From Brevibacillus humidisoli (GTDB lineage Bacteria; Bacillota; Bacilli; Brevibacillales; Brevibacillaceae), in assembly GCF_020923435.1 (NCBI RefSeq), contig NZ_CP087263.1, positions 1,259,970-1,323,969 of the forward strand: a stretch of DNA of 64,000 nucleotides, read 5' to 3'. Shown in pieces: positions 28,934-38,629 of this stretch. The notes beneath the pieces were generated by a model that was not told the origin of the DNA, ran no database searches, and saw only the letters and a program-made list of their open reading frames with translations. The position numbers and the translations under genes are program-made. How positions within the stretch are numbered: the first letter of the stretch is position 1; each line of letters begins with the position of its first letter.

Positions 28934-28976
28934 TACATAAAGCCCAGTTAAGCCGAGGGGTAAGGAGGTAACTGCG

Positions 28977-29855
28977 ATGGAAGAGGTACAAGAAGAGAGG
29001 CCTTATAGCTGGTGGGAGCGATTCTTTTACATCTTCCTGATCCCTGCCTTGTTTGCCAGCATCCTGGGGGGAGTATTGCTTAATTTCTCTGGCTACGATG
29101 TTGTCGGCATGATCCAAGAGCAGGGCAACTCCATACCGGTGATTGAAAAAATTATACCAGGTAGCAATGAAGCAGAGGAAGCGCAGCCTCAAACCAATCC
29201 GGTCGAGGAGCTTCAGGCCAAACTGCAGCAAAAAGATGAGCAGATTGTGCAGTTGGAAAAAGATCTGGCAGAAAAAGAGGCAACGATCAAAGCGATTGAG
29301 GAACGTGAAGCAGAGCTAGAGAAGATGCTGGAAGACAAGCAGGCTGACGAAGCAGAACGTCAGCAGCAGTATCAGGATCTCGCCAAACTGTACACATCGA
29401 TGTCGTCGAGGAATGCCGCTTCGATTATCGGCAACCTTTCGCTGGAAGAGGCGGTTGCTGTCATGTCCAAGATGAAACCGGATGACCGGGCCGATATTTT
29501 GTCCAAGATGGATCCCAAAAAAGCGGCGGATATTTCCGTTTTGTTTAAGGATTCCGTCATTAGCAAGGATGACGATATCGCACTGCTTCAACAGCGCATT
29601 AATGCGCTGACCAAAGCATTGAGTGAGACCCGTCCGCAAAGCGCCGTACGACTCGACTCGCTGGTTACTTCATTCTCACAAATGGCACCCAATGATGCTG
29701 CTGCGATTCTGATAACGATGATGGGTACCAACCAATCGAATGCCCTCTCTATTTTAGCGGAGATGGCGAACGACAAACGGGCCCAGGTATTGGCGGCCAT
29801 TTCTGCACAAAACCAGGCAATGGCGGCGAAGATTTCCAGTGCGTTGCTTCGGTAA
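28977..29855 (+). CDS. MotE-like (YlxF) flagellar operon protein
   Basis: 292 aa. One membrane span near residues 17-40, a Glu/Lys-rich coiled coil (about 75-130), then two related alpha-helical units: SRNAASIIGNLSLEEAVAVMSKMKPDDRADIL and the repeat NDAAAILITMMGTNQSNALSILAEM. These resemble the MgtE N-terminal domain and FliG-like helical repeats. By position it matches B. subtilis YlxF. Its role is not established, though periplasmic MotE in other bacteria is a stator chaperone. Confidence 0.8.
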   Translation: MEEVQEERPYSWWERFFYIFLIPALFASILGGVLLNFSGYDVVGMIQEQGNSIPVIEKIIPGSNEAEEAQPQTNPVEELQAKLQQKDEQIVQLEKDLAEKEATIKAIEEREAELEKMLEDKQADEAERQQQYQDLAKLYTSMSSRNAASIIGNLSLEEAVAVMSKMKPDDRADILSKMDPKKAADISVLFKDSVISKDDDIALLQQRINALTKALSETRPQSAVRLDSLVTSFSQMAPNDAAAILITMMGTNQSNALSILAEMANDKRAQVLAAISAQNQAMAAKISSALLR

Positions 29856-29916
29856 GTGCAACAAGCGCTTATCGTTACTATAAAAGCAACAAATCTATTT
29901 GAATGGAGGTGAAGAC

Positions 29917-31257
29917 ATGAATGTAGCCAATGTCATGACGACTGGCGGTACCACTGAGCCGATCCTATCTGGTACAAGGCAGTTGGCCGAGTCAGCGGCA
30001 CCTTCCTTGAACAACTTGTTTGCTCTTCAGTTGGGAAACATGTTGCAGACGATGGAGACACCGCAGCTGTCAACAGGAGTGGAGGAACTGCAGAGTGGTG
30101 AGGCCGAAGAAAGATCCGACTCACTACTCGCTATGCTGGAACAGTTGCTGGCCAACGGTTTGCTGACACCAGAACAGCACGAGCAACTCACATCTTCCCT
30201 ACAGGCTTCACAAACAGCTAACGGCGGCACAGACGACAGCATAACGCTGCCTGCCATCGGAACCGGTCAGGGGCACCGCCAACTCGTTGCTACGTTCATG
30301 CAGCAGGGGCTTGCGGAAGAACAAGCAGTAGCACTGGCCAACTTGCTTGTCGATGGGTCCCATTCAGACAAATCGCCGCAACAAACTGCGCTTCGGCAAA
30401 GCGCCGAACAAACCGCCAATTGGTTGAGCAAGCTGTTGAACGCTTCTTCAGCGGATCAACCACAGAAGGTGGTGCAGCCCAACGGAACTAGTCAGGAAGT
30501 GGTGTTTCGGGCTGAGGCACCAAAGCGATTTGCCGAGACAGGGGTAAACAGGGAGAACGTCTCCACTGCCAACGTCACCATGGAACCGCTCCGTCTCCAC
30601 CGGGCGATTGCGAGTTATCAGGCAGAGAGTGGTGTCTACAACCGCCAGCAACGCAACCAGGCGCAGTCGGTGCCGATCCTCGGTCACGCGCAACCAATGG
30701 TTGAGGAGAAAGGGAGCATGACCAATGCGCAAGCGATGCAGAACGTGCAGATAACCCAGCCCCAATGGTTCGCGCAGACGCAAGCAGCTCCACAGACCGG
30801 CAGCTATCACGTCAACTCCCAACAGTTTACACAACAGGTTGGCCATTTGTTTTTGACACAGATGAAGCTGACGGAAGCGGATGGAGTGACGGAGGCAAAA
30901 CTGGTGCTCCACCCTCGTTCACTCGGTCAGGTGGACGTGAAGATCACGTCGCACAACGGAGTGATTACCGCTTATTTCACAGCCGATACAGCAAGCGGCA
31001 AAGAGATGTTGGACACGCAGATGTCACAGTTGCGCAGCGCATTGATTCAGCAGGGATTGCAGGTAGATCGTTTGGAAGTGACGCATCAGTCATCTCAGCA
31101 GCAGGCATTTGATTTCCAACAACAGAAAGAACAGGGACGCCAGCAGCAAAACCAGCAGCCCTCAGGTGAATCCACCACAACAACGGACGAGCAAGTTGAG
31201 TTCTCCATAGAAGCACTAACAGATGAATCGGCTTCGCTTGCCGCATTGCGTGATTAG
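29917..31257 (+). CDS. fliK: FliK, flagellar hook-length control protein
   Basis: 446 aa from the ATG at 29917 (AATGGAGGTGAAG upstream). A long low-complexity Gln/Ser/Thr-rich ruler region precedes the conserved C-terminal switch domain (AKLVLHPRSLGQVDVKI...). It sets hook length and switches FlhB specificity. In the usual Bacillales order flgD comes next, but here it does not. Confidence 0.93.
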   Translation: MNVANVMTTGGTTEPILSGTRQLAESAAPSLNNLFALQLGNMLQTMETPQLSTGVEELQSGEAEERSDSLLAMLEQLLANGLLTPEQHEQLTSSLQASQTANGGTDDSITLPAIGTGQGHRQLVATFMQQGLAEEQAVALANLLVDGSHSDKSPQQTALRQSAEQTANWLSKLLNASSADQPQKVVQPNGTSQEVVFRAEAPKRFAETGVNRENVSTANVTMEPLRLHRAIASYQAESGVYNRQQRNQAQSVPILGHAQPMVEEKGSMTNAQAMQNVQITQPQWFAQTQAAPQTGSYHVNSQQFTQQVGHLFLTQMKLTEADGVTEAKLVLHPRSLGQVDVKITSHNGVITAYFTADTASGKEMLDTQMSQLRSALIQQGLQVDRLEVTHQSSQQQAFDFQQQKEQGRQQQNQQPSGESTTTTDEQVEFSIEALTDESASLAALRD

Positions 31258-31316
31258 GCGCGCTTGGCTGGAAATCGACAGTATTCCGCTTACGCGTGAA
31301 GAAGGGGGAGTACTGG

Positions 31317-31718
31317 ATGGACCATTCATTTCGCGTAGGACACAGTTACTTTCCTGCAAAACCGGCAACTGCCAACAACAAGCAGCCTTCGCCAACTGCC
31401 TCAAAGCCGTTTCAACAATGGCTGACGGAGAATCTGCAACGACCGGAGCAGCAGACGGCGACCAGCAAGCTCTCCTTTAGTCAGCATGCACTGAACCGCT
31501 TGGAAGAACGGGGAATTACGCTTGCAAAAGCCGATTTGCAGAGACTGGAAGGAGCGGTCGACAAGGCGGCTGCCAAAGGGGCAAAAGAGTCATTGATTCT
31601 GATGGATAACGTTGCCTATGTTGTTAGTGTCGTCAATCAAAAAGTGATCACAGCTGTTGATGACATGAGCATGAAAGAGAATGTTTTTACCAATATCGAT
31701 AGTGCGATTTTGCTGTAA
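31317..31718 (+). CDS. TIGR02530-type flagellar operon protein
   Basis: 133 aa from the ATG at 31317 (GAAGGGGGAG upstream). A Pro/Gln-rich N-terminus is followed by LSFSQHALNRLEERGITL and LILMDNVAYVVSVVNQKVITAVDD, the pattern I know as the TIGR02530 'flagellar operon protein' in Paenibacillaceae and Clostridia. Its function is unknown. It occupies the slot between fliK and the hook gene where flgD would be expected. Confidence 0.8.
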   Translation: MDHSFRVGHSYFPAKPATANNKQPSPTASKPFQQWLTENLQRPEQQTATSKLSFSQHALNRLEERGITLAKADLQRLEGAVDKAAAKGAKESLILMDNVAYVVSVVNQKVITAVDDMSMKENVFTNIDSAILL

Positions 31719-31807
31719 TAGCGGGCTGGACCGAACAGGGGGCCCAGCGATTGCCGAACGACTGAGGCAATCGGAAACCATAACGTTTGACAGGGAGGTA
31801 CATCTAC

Positions 31808-32620
31808 ATGCTTCGTTCTTTATACTCAGGGGTTTCTGGAATGCGCGGCTTTCAAACCAAGCTGGATGTGATCGGAAACAATATCGCCAACGTGAACACG
31901 GTAGGCTTTAAGAAAAGCCGCGTTATGTTCCAGGACATTTTAAGCCAAAACATGGCTGGGGCAACTGGACCGATCGAAGAAGAGGTCGGTGGTCTTAATC
32001 CCAAGCAGATTGGCCTTGGCAGCAGCATTGCTTCGATTGACGTCGTTCACTCGGCGGGCAGCCCAATGACGACTTATCTAACCTCTGACTTGGCCATCGA
32101 AGGAGATGGATTTTTCGTCGTCAATCCGGGCGGTGACGTGGAGACCAACTACCTGACTCGCAACGGTTCTTTTACCCGTGATGCCCTCGGACAATTGGTT
32201 ACCTCACAGGGGATGTTCGTGCTGGATGCAGGAGGGGAGCCGATCACCATTCCCCGTGAGGATTACGTCTCCTATTCGATTGGCAAAAACGGCGTGATCA
32301 CTGGAACCACTGCTGACGGCGTAACAGAAGAGATTGCGACAATTGGTGTTGTGACAGTGAGCAATCCAGGTGGACTGAAGAAAATTGGCAACTCACTCTA
32401 CGAAGTGACGGTAAACGCGATAGAGGATGGTGAATACGAAATCGTCACCCCGACAGAGGCAAACTCCGCGATCGTATCCGGTGTTCTGGAGATGTCCAAT
32501 GTTGACTTGAGCGAAGAGTTTACAGAAATGATCGTCGCACAGCGCGGCTTCCAGGCAAACTCCCGAATCATCACGACATCTGACACGATTCTGGAAGAGT
32601 TAATCAACCTCAAGCGATAA
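31808..32620 (+). CDS. flgE: Flagellar hook protein FlgE (FlgG-like)
   Basis: 270 aa from the ATG at 31808 after GGGAGG. It has the axial N-terminal motif MLRSLYSGVSGMRGFQTKLDVIGNNIANVNT, the FlgG-like core SDLAIEGDGFFVV, and the C-terminal MIVAQRGFQANSRIITTSD. B. subtilis FlgE has similar length and position, though automatic annotation often calls this protein FlgG. The hook normally needs a FlgD cap to assemble, and none is encoded here. Confidence 0.9.
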   Translation: MLRSLYSGVSGMRGFQTKLDVIGNNIANVNTVGFKKSRVMFQDILSQNMAGATGPIEEEVGGLNPKQIGLGSSIASIDVVHSAGSPMTTYLTSDLAIEGDGFFVVNPGGDVETNYLTRNGSFTRDALGQLVTSQGMFVLDAGGEPITIPREDYVSYSIGKNGVITGTTADGVTEEIATIGVVTVSNPGGLKKIGNSLYEVTVNAIEDGEYEIVTPTEANSAIVSGVLEMSNVDLSEEFTEMIVAQRGFQANSRIITTSDTILEELINLKR

Positions 32621-32704
32621 TCGGGTAATTGATCGCTTAGGCGGCAGATGAATCGGGAAGGGGCGGCCTGCTCCCTTCCCCCATCAGCTGGAAAGGAGCT
32701 ACCG

Positions 32705-32926
32705 ATGATTCAGCTAACACGTTTCAACGGCAGTCAATTCTACCTCAATGTGACGCATATTGAACTGGTGGAAGCGACTCCTGACACGGTTATCACGTTG
32801 GCAAACGGCAAGAAGTACATCGTCAGAGAGTCTGCTGACGAAATAGCCAGACAGGTTCGCTTGTTTTATCGAGACATCTCGATGACTGCTGCGATTCCGC
32901 GTCCCAAGGACGAAACTATCGAATAA
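32705..32926 (+). CDS. flbD: FlbD/SwrD-type small flagellar protein
   Basis: 73 aa from the ATG at 32705 (AAGGAGC upstream). MIQLTRFNGSQFYLN and the charged C-terminal half match the SwrD/FlbD family, which raises motor torque in B. subtilis. Soluble and very small. fliL follows by 12 bp. Confidence 0.88.
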   Translation: MIQLTRFNGSQFYLNVTHIELVEATPDTVITLANGKKYIVRESADEIARQVRLFYRDISMTAAIPRPKDETIE

Positions 32927-32938
32927 CGGGAGGCGCTT

Positions 32939-33382
32939 ATGCTACAAAACAGGCTGTTTAACATGGCGCTGATTATCATCATCGCAATCACGCTGCTGGG
33001 CGTCGTCGCCTTTGTTCTCTGGCAGACATACCTGTCACCGGACAAGGAGGCAGTAGCGGAAGCGAGGGCGCTGACAGCAGATGAATTGGTAGAATACACA
33101 ATCGATACCGGAGAAATCACAACCAACCTGCTCAGCAACAACTTTATTATCGTTCGCTTTAGCATTACAGCAGACAGCAAGGAAGCGAAAGAAGAGTTGG
33201 AAAAGCGCAAACCTCAGGTGAACCAGATCATCATCAAGACCTTGGCCGGCCTAACACCGGACGATATCAAGGGAACGGATGGTTTAAACAAGCTGGAAGC
33301 CAAACTGATGAACCAGCTTAGTGAGGTTATGCAGGAAGGTAAGATCGTTCAGGTGATTCTCACCAAGCACGTGTTATCCTGA
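32939..33382 (+). CDS. fliL: FliL, flagellar basal-body-associated protein
   Basis: 147 aa. One N-terminal membrane span (MALIIIIAITLLGVVAFVL) and an extracytoplasmic domain, VEYTIDTGEITTNL...FIIVRFSITAD..., typical of FliL. Ends with the family's C-terminal IVQVILTKHVLS. Confidence 0.93.
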   Translation: MLQNRLFNMALIIIIAITLLGVVAFVLWQTYLSPDKEAVAEARALTADELVEYTIDTGEITTNLLSNNFIIVRFSITADSKEAKEELEKRKPQVNQIIIKTLAGLTPDDIKGTDGLNKLEAKLMNQLSEVMQEGKIVQVILTKHVLS

Positions 33383-33425
33383 TTGGGTCCGAGGGGCCGG
33401 TACATAGCAAAAGGAGGTGACTATC

Positions 33426-34421
33426 ATGGCCGAGGTTCTCTCACAGAATGAGATTGATGCACTATTGGCTGCACTCTCATCAGGAGAGATGGATGCAAAT
33501 GAGCTGAAGAAAGAAGAAACTGAACGAAAAGTAAAACTGTACGATTTTAAACGTGCTTTACGCTTTTCCAAAGATCAGATTCGCAGTTTGACCCGCATTC
33601 ATGAAATCTATGCGCGACTTCTAACAACCTACTTTTCAGCTCAACTTCGGACCTTTGTGCAAATCAATGTCGCCTCTGTCGACCAGTTGCCATATGACGA
33701 ATTTATCCGATCCATACCGAAAATGACCATTCTCAACATTTTTGAGGCTCCTCCTTTGGAAGGACGAATGGTATTGGAGATTAACCCCAATATCGCCTAT
33801 GCCATGTTGGATCGCCTGCTGGGCGGACAGGGCAGTACCCCCTCTAAGATGGGTGCCCTTACAGAGATTGAATCGATTGTGATGGAACGGGTATTCGCAA
33901 AAGCATTGGAAAGTTTCCACGAGGCCTGGAAACAGGTGATTGACTTAGATCCCGTTCTCGAAGTAATGGAGATGAATCCGCAGTTCATGCAAATTGTCTC
34001 CCCCAACGAGATCGTCGCCGTTATCTCATTTAGCACCAAGATCGGCGATACGACGGGAATGATCAACTTGTGTTTGCCCCATGTGGTCATCGAACCGATT
34101 ATGCCCAAACTATCCGGGCAGTACTGGTTTGCCAACCACAAAAAAGTGCGGGATGAAAGTGAGCGTCTGCGGCTAGAAGAGAACTTGAAGGCGGCCAAAG
34201 TTCCGGTGATTGCCGAACTGGGCAACGCAACGATAACGGTTGGAGAGTTCCTCAACCTGGCAAAGGGAGACGTCATCCAGCTTGATCAATCAATTGAAAG
34301 CAAGCTAAAGATCAAGGTGGGCGAACACGTAAAGTACCGGGGTCAGCCGGGAACGGCAAAAGGCCGGTTGGCGGTCCTGATTGACGAAGTCGTCGAGGAA
34401 GGGGAGGATGAGCTTGAGTAG
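33426..34421 (+). CDS. fliM: FliM, flagellar motor switch protein
   Basis: 331 aa from the ATG at 33426 after AAAGGAGGTGA. The N-terminal EIDALL (residues 9-14) is the CheY-P docking motif. The middle CheC-like domain and the C-terminal SpoA/FliN domain follow. Its stop overlaps the fliY start by 14 bp. Confidence 0.97.
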   Translation: MAEVLSQNEIDALLAALSSGEMDANELKKEETERKVKLYDFKRALRFSKDQIRSLTRIHEIYARLLTTYFSAQLRTFVQINVASVDQLPYDEFIRSIPKMTILNIFEAPPLEGRMVLEINPNIAYAMLDRLLGGQGSTPSKMGALTEIESIVMERVFAKALESFHEAWKQVIDLDPVLEVMEMNPQFMQIVSPNEIVAVISFSTKIGDTTGMINLCLPHVVIEPIMPKLSGQYWFANHKKVRDESERLRLEENLKAAKVPVIAELGNATITVGEFLNLAKGDVIQLDQSIESKLKIKVGEHVKYRGQPGTAKGRLAVLIDEVVEEGEDELE

Positions 34422-35712
34422 GGATATGCTGTCGCAAGAAGAGATTGACGCTTTGCTTAAGGCAAACAATGTGGACAGCGAGGGCGACGCCACGAGCGAG
34501 AATGATGTAGGGAAATATCTGACGGCGTTTGAACAGGACGCTCTTGGGGAAATAGGGAACATTTCCTTCGGCAGTGCGGCAACAGCATTGTCCACCCTGT
34601 TAAATCAAAAAGTGGATATTACCACGCCTACGGTCACCGTGATCAACCGCGATGATCTGGACAGCGAGTTTCCGCAACCGCATGTGGCTGTCCATGTGGA
34701 GTATACAGACGGTTTTAAAGGAATCAACCTGCTGGTGATTCGCGTGGAAGACGCAGCGATTATTGCGGACTTGATGATGGGAGGGTCGGGCAGGCCGGAA
34801 TCGACGGAACTATCCGATTTGCACATCAGTGCCGTCCAGGAAGCTATGAACCAGATGATGGGTTCTGCTGCTACATCGATGTCCACTGTTTTTAACAAAC
34901 TGGTTAACATTTCACCTCCAGGCATCGATGTGATGGACCTGTCTAAAGACCTAGCCGGAGATGACAATTGGGAAGAGGAGACCTTGGTCAAAGTGGCATT
35001 CCGCGTAAAGATCGGCGAACACGGTGAATTGATCGATTCTTCGATCATGCAGCTTTTGCCGGTCAGCTTTGCCAAGCAGATGATCAGCATGCTGGTCGGC
35101 AGTGAGGAAGAGAGTGGGCAAGATGCAGTGGCAGCAGCGGTGGCTTCACCGGAGGAAGAAGCACCTGCAGCCCATACAGCTCCCGCACCTACTCCGCCTC
35201 CGCAGCCACAACCTGCTGCAGCACCGCAACAGCCGCTGCAGCCGCAGTCGGCAGGAGCAGACCCATACAGTCAGCAAGCGCAGATGCAGGGTCCCCCTCC
35301 CGGATATCCGCCGTATCCTTACCCACCGCAGTATCAGCAGCCGCCAGCACCGCAACATTTCGGCGGATACGGTACAGCAGGTGGTACCTCGGCAAACGTA
35401 AAGCCGGCCGAATTCGCACCGTTTGGCTCAGGTCCGGTCTCGCTGCCCGATGAGCATAACCTGAACCTGCTGCTGGATATTCCTCTCCAGGTAACAGTGG
35501 AACTGGGGCGAACCAGAAAACTGATCAAAGAGATCCTCGATTTGTCTGCCGGATCCATAATCCAGCTGGACAAGCTGGCTGGCGAGCCGGTCGATATTCT
35601 CGTCAACAACAAATTGATTGCCAAGGGTGAAGTAGTGGTGATCGACGAGAACTTTGGCGTGCGTGTCACCGATATTATCAGCCAATGGGATCGCGTTCAG
35701 AAGTTGCAGTAA
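34408..35712 (+). CDS. fliY: FliY (FliN with CheC-type phosphatase domain)
   Basis: 434 aa. EIDALL near residue 9 is a CheY-binding motif, and two CheC-type active sites (EIGNISFGSAATAL and EAMNQMMGSAATSM) lie in residues 45-170. A Pro/Gln/Ala-rich linker spans about 235-325 and ends in a FliN/SpoA domain (LLLDIPLQVTVELGRTRKL). It dephosphorylates CheY-P and forms the C-ring. The start is inside the fliM end. Confidence 0.96.
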   Translation: MSLSRDMLSQEEIDALLKANNVDSEGDATSENDVGKYLTAFEQDALGEIGNISFGSAATALSTLLNQKVDITTPTVTVINRDDLDSEFPQPHVAVHVEYTDGFKGINLLVIRVEDAAIIADLMMGGSGRPESTELSDLHISAVQEAMNQMMGSAATSMSTVFNKLVNISPPGIDVMDLSKDLAGDDNWEEETLVKVAFRVKIGEHGELIDSSIMQLLPVSFAKQMISMLVGSEEESGQDAVAAAVASPEEEAPAAHTAPAPTPPPQPQPAAAPQQPLQPQSAGADPYSQQAQMQGPPPGYPPYPYPPQYQQPPAPQHFGGYGTAGGTSANVKPAEFAPFGSGPVSLPDEHNLNLLLDIPLQVTVELGRTRKLIKEILDLSAGSIIQLDKLAGEPVDILVNNKLIAKGEVVVIDENFGVRVTDIISQWDRVQKLQ

Positions 35713-35741
35713 TTACGCAATAAGTAAGGGAGGATACGAAC

Positions 35742-36104
35742 ATGTCTCACAAAGTATTGATCGTAGATGACGCAGCTTTCATGAGAATGATGATTAAGGA
35801 AATCCTGACCAAAAACGGCTTCACGGTGGTCGGGGAGGCAAGTGATGGGGCTCAAGCTGTGGAGAAGTACAAGGAATTGGAACCAGATCTGGTCACGATG
35901 GATATCACCATGCCTGAGATGGATGGGATCACCGCTTTGAAAGAGATTAAAAAAATCGACGGAAACGCACGCATCATCATGTGCTCTGCGATGGGGCAGC
36001 AAGCGATGGTTATTGACGCAATCCAGGCAGGAGCGAAAGATTTTATTGTCAAGCCGTTCCAGGCGGATCGCGTGATCGAAGCGATCAAAAAGACATTGGC
36101 ATAA
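35742..36104 (+). CDS. cheY: CheY chemotaxis response regulator
   Basis: 120 aa single REC domain with Asp9-Asp10, the phosphoacceptor Asp54 (VTMDITMP) and the KPF Lys near residue 104. It binds the switch (FliM/FliY) when phosphorylated by CheA. It starts 29 bp after fliY. Confidence 0.97.
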   Translation: MSHKVLIVDDAAFMRMMIKEILTKNGFTVVGEASDGAQAVEKYKELEPDLVTMDITMPEMDGITALKEIKKIDGNARIIMCSAMGQQAMVIDAIQAGAKDFIVKPFQADRVIEAIKKTLA

Positions 36105-36108
36105 GCAG

Positions 36109-36798
36109 ATGTTCCACCTCAGAGGAATACAGCTTGGTTTGGTTCTGTGCGCATTGCTGCTGTTCGTGAGCGCGGCGCCCTATGCAGGTCACGCAGCGGG
36201 CGAGGAGCAAAACGTTACCGATGCGCTGCAGTCAAATGATCCTGCAACCGAGATCGGGGATAATCAGGATTCTGTCGGTGATCCAATCCCATTGCCCGGT
36301 GAAGAGCCGCCAAGCATGTGGATGCTGCTGTTACAGGTAATCTTTTCGCTTGGCCTGGTTATCCTGTTGATTTTTCTCCTGGTGCGATTCCTTGCCAACC
36401 GTCAGCTGGGAGGGCTAAACCAGAGCGGTCCGCTAAAGATGGTGGGGACGCTTTCAGTGGGGAATGGCAAAACAGTCAATCTGGTCATGATTGGCGAATC
36501 GCTCTATGTTTTGGGCGTCGGACAAGATGTCCACTTATTGCGACACATCGCGCCAGGCGACGAACTGGATGTGATTCTGTCCGAAGCGGAAATGAAAACG
36601 ACGGTCGGAAACAAGTTTGGTGAATGGCTCTCGCAGCTTCGAGGCCAACGGCGCGAGGAGGACGCGAGGTTTCAACAGGACGCAGAAGGATCATTTGAGG
36701 AACTGCTGCGGAAACAGTGGGCAGAAGTGAACCACCCCACACGACAAGGGGAGCAGTGGCTGGAGGATGTTGAGCAAAGCAGAGGGGAGAAATCATGA
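36109..36798 (+). CDS. fliO: FliO/FliZ-type flagellar export component
   Basis: 229 aa. A signal-like N-terminus, an acidic exported linker and one membrane span near residues 68-90 (LLQVIFSLGLVILLIFLLV) precede a FliO domain (LKMVGTLSVGNGKTVNLVMIGESLYVLGV). It assists assembly of FliP in the export gate. It begins 4 bp after cheY and overlaps the fliP start. Confidence 0.88.
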   Translation: MFHLRGIQLGLVLCALLLFVSAAPYAGHAAGEEQNVTDALQSNDPATEIGDNQDSVGDPIPLPGEEPPSMWMLLLQVIFSLGLVILLIFLLVRFLANRQLGGLNQSGPLKMVGTLSVGNGKTVNLVMIGESLYVLGVGQDVHLLRHIAPGDELDVILSEAEMKTTVGNKFGEWLSQLRGQRREEDARFQQDAEGSFEELLRKQWAEVNHPTRQGEQWLEDVEQSRGEKS

Positions 36799-37559
36799 AC
36801 AACAAGATGTGGCCGATCTTGCTTCTGCTTGTTGGAATGGGGGTGCTTTTGATCCCCGTAGATACAGTTTGGGCAGCCGAAGAGTTGATACCGACGATTG
36901 ACATTCAGGTCGGCGGGGGCGAGGAGAGTCCCGACGGTACAGCTACGACGCTCCAAATCCTGTTGCTTCTCACCGTCCTATCAGTGGCTCCGGCAATCTT
37001 GCTGCTGATGACGTGCTTTACTCGGATCGTAGTGGTACTTTCTTTTGTCCGCAATGCGCTTGCCACGCAGCAGATGCCGCCGAATCAGGTCCTGATCGCA
37101 CTAGCGATGTTTATGACTTTCTTCGTGATGGCTCCGACGTTTGCGTCTATAAACGAAACGGCACTGCAGCCCTTCCTGGCGGGAGAGATCAATCAACAGC
37201 AGGCGTTAGATGCTGCCGTGATCCCACTCAAGGAATTTATGGCCAAGCATACCCGTGAAAAAGACCTCCGTCTCTTTCTGGAGTACATGCAGGCAGAGCG
37301 GCCAGCAACGGTTCAGGATATACCGTTAACCGCACTGGTGCCGGCTTTCGCGATTAGTGAATTAAAAACGGCGTTCCAGATTGGTTTTATGATCTTTGTT
37401 CCCTTTCTTGTCATTGATATGATCGTCTCCAGCGTCTTGATGGGGATGGGGATGATGATGCTGCCGCCGGTGATGATTTCGCTGCCATTTAAAATATTAC
37501 TGTTCATCATGGTTGACGGATGGTACCTGGTGGTTAAATCACTATTGGCAAGCTTTTGA
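36795..37559 (+). CDS. fliP: FliP, flagellar export gate
   Basis: 254 aa. Signal-peptide-like N-terminus followed by the FliP spans (ILLLMTCFTRIVVVLSFVRNALATQQMPPNQVLI), an extracytoplasmic loop (HTREKDLRLFLEY) and the C-terminal hairpin. It forms the core gate with FliQ and FliR. Confidence 0.97.
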   Translation: MNNKMWPILLLLVGMGVLLIPVDTVWAAEELIPTIDIQVGGGEESPDGTATTLQILLLLTVLSVAPAILLLMTCFTRIVVVLSFVRNALATQQMPPNQVLIALAMFMTFFVMAPTFASINETALQPFLAGEINQQQALDAAVIPLKEFMAKHTREKDLRLFLEYMQAERPATVQDIPLTALVPAFAISELKTAFQIGFMIFVPFLVIDMIVSSVLMGMGMMMLPPVMISLPFKILLFIMVDGWYLVVKSLLASF

Positions 37560-37570
37560 GGAGGACCTCC

Positions 37571-37840
37571 ATGACGCCCGAACTCATTTTGCAAATCGCT
37601 CAAAGAGCCATATACACGATTTTGGTCGTCCTGGCACCCACATTGGGAATTGGTCTGCTCGTAGGGCTGGCTGTCAGCATCTTTCAGGCGACGACACAGA
37701 TTCAGGAGCAGACGCTCGCGTTCATCCCAAAAATTGTTGCCATTCTGGTCGCACTGATGATTTTTGGACCCTGGATGCTGCAGTTGATGGTCGAGTTCAC
37801 CATGAGTATTTTCGACAACCTGCACCGCTTCGCGAGGTAG
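37571..37840 (+). CDS. fliQ: FliQ, flagellar export gate
   Basis: 89 aa from the ATG at 37571, after GAGGAGGACC. Two membrane spans with FliQ motifs (APTLGIGLLVGLAVSIFQATTQIQEQTL). fliR starts 3 bp downstream. Confidence 0.96.
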   Translation: MTPELILQIAQRAIYTILVVLAPTLGIGLLVGLAVSIFQATTQIQEQTLAFIPKIVAILVALMIFGPWMLQLMVEFTMSIFDNLHRFAR

Positions 37841-37843
37841 GCC

Positions 37844-38629
37844 ATGCAGCAACTGATTTTACAGTACTTCCCTGTCTTCCTCCTGGTGTTTGTGCGAATG
37901 ACCGCGTTTTTTGTCACGGTGCCTGTGCTCTCGGCGCGCGGCGTCCCCAATCAGGCGAAGGTAGGCTTGTCCTTTCTGGTTGCCTTTATGAGTTTTGCTT
38001 ACGTACCGCAGACAGCACCGATACCGCTCGACCTCTCATTTGCGCTGTACGCCATCAAGGAGGCGCTGGTCGGGATTGTACTCGGTCTGATCCTGCAAAT
38101 GATTTTTTATGCGGTACAAGTGGCAGGCGGGCTGATTGACATGCAGAATGGATTTGCACTGGCCAACGTGATCGACCCTCGTACGGGAGCGTATGTTCCG
38201 ATTACGGGCAACTTTAAAAACATCTTCGCCACGCTTTATTTTTTGAGCATAGATGGTCATCACATTCTGATTCGCGGGATTATTACCAGTTATCAGGCGG
38301 TTCCAATCGACATGGGCTGGGTCTCTTTAGGCAGTGAGGCGCTTTTTATGCTGGTCGTGAAGTGCTTTTCCTACATGTTTATGAGCGCGTTTCTCATCGC
38401 AGCTCCTATTGCGGTCGCACTTTTCCTGGTAGACCTTTCTCTTGGTATTATCGCCAAATCGGTGCCACAGTTTAATATTTTTGTCGTCGGTTTGCCGATA
38501 AAAATTTTCGCTAGTTTCCTGATACTCGTAATTGTCATGCCTGGATTCTTTGTTGTCCTAAGTGAGCTGTTCGAGCGAATGTTCATGGCTATGTCGGAGA
38601 TGATGACAATACTGGGAGGGCAGAGATGA
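37844..38629 (+). CDS. fliR: FliR, flagellar export gate
   Basis: 261 aa, six predicted spans. The segment FALANVIDPRTGAYVPITGNF is the FliR signature. Its stop overlaps the flhB start (ATGA). Confidence 0.96.
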   Translation: MQQLILQYFPVFLLVFVRMTAFFVTVPVLSARGVPNQAKVGLSFLVAFMSFAYVPQTAPIPLDLSFALYAIKEALVGIVLGLILQMIFYAVQVAGGLIDMQNGFALANVIDPRTGAYVPITGNFKNIFATLYFLSIDGHHILIRGIITSYQAVPIDMGWVSLGSEALFMLVVKCFSYMFMSAFLIAAPIAVALFLVDLSLGIIAKSVPQFNIFVVGLPIKIFASFLILVIVMPGFFVVLSELFERMFMAMSEMMTILGGQR

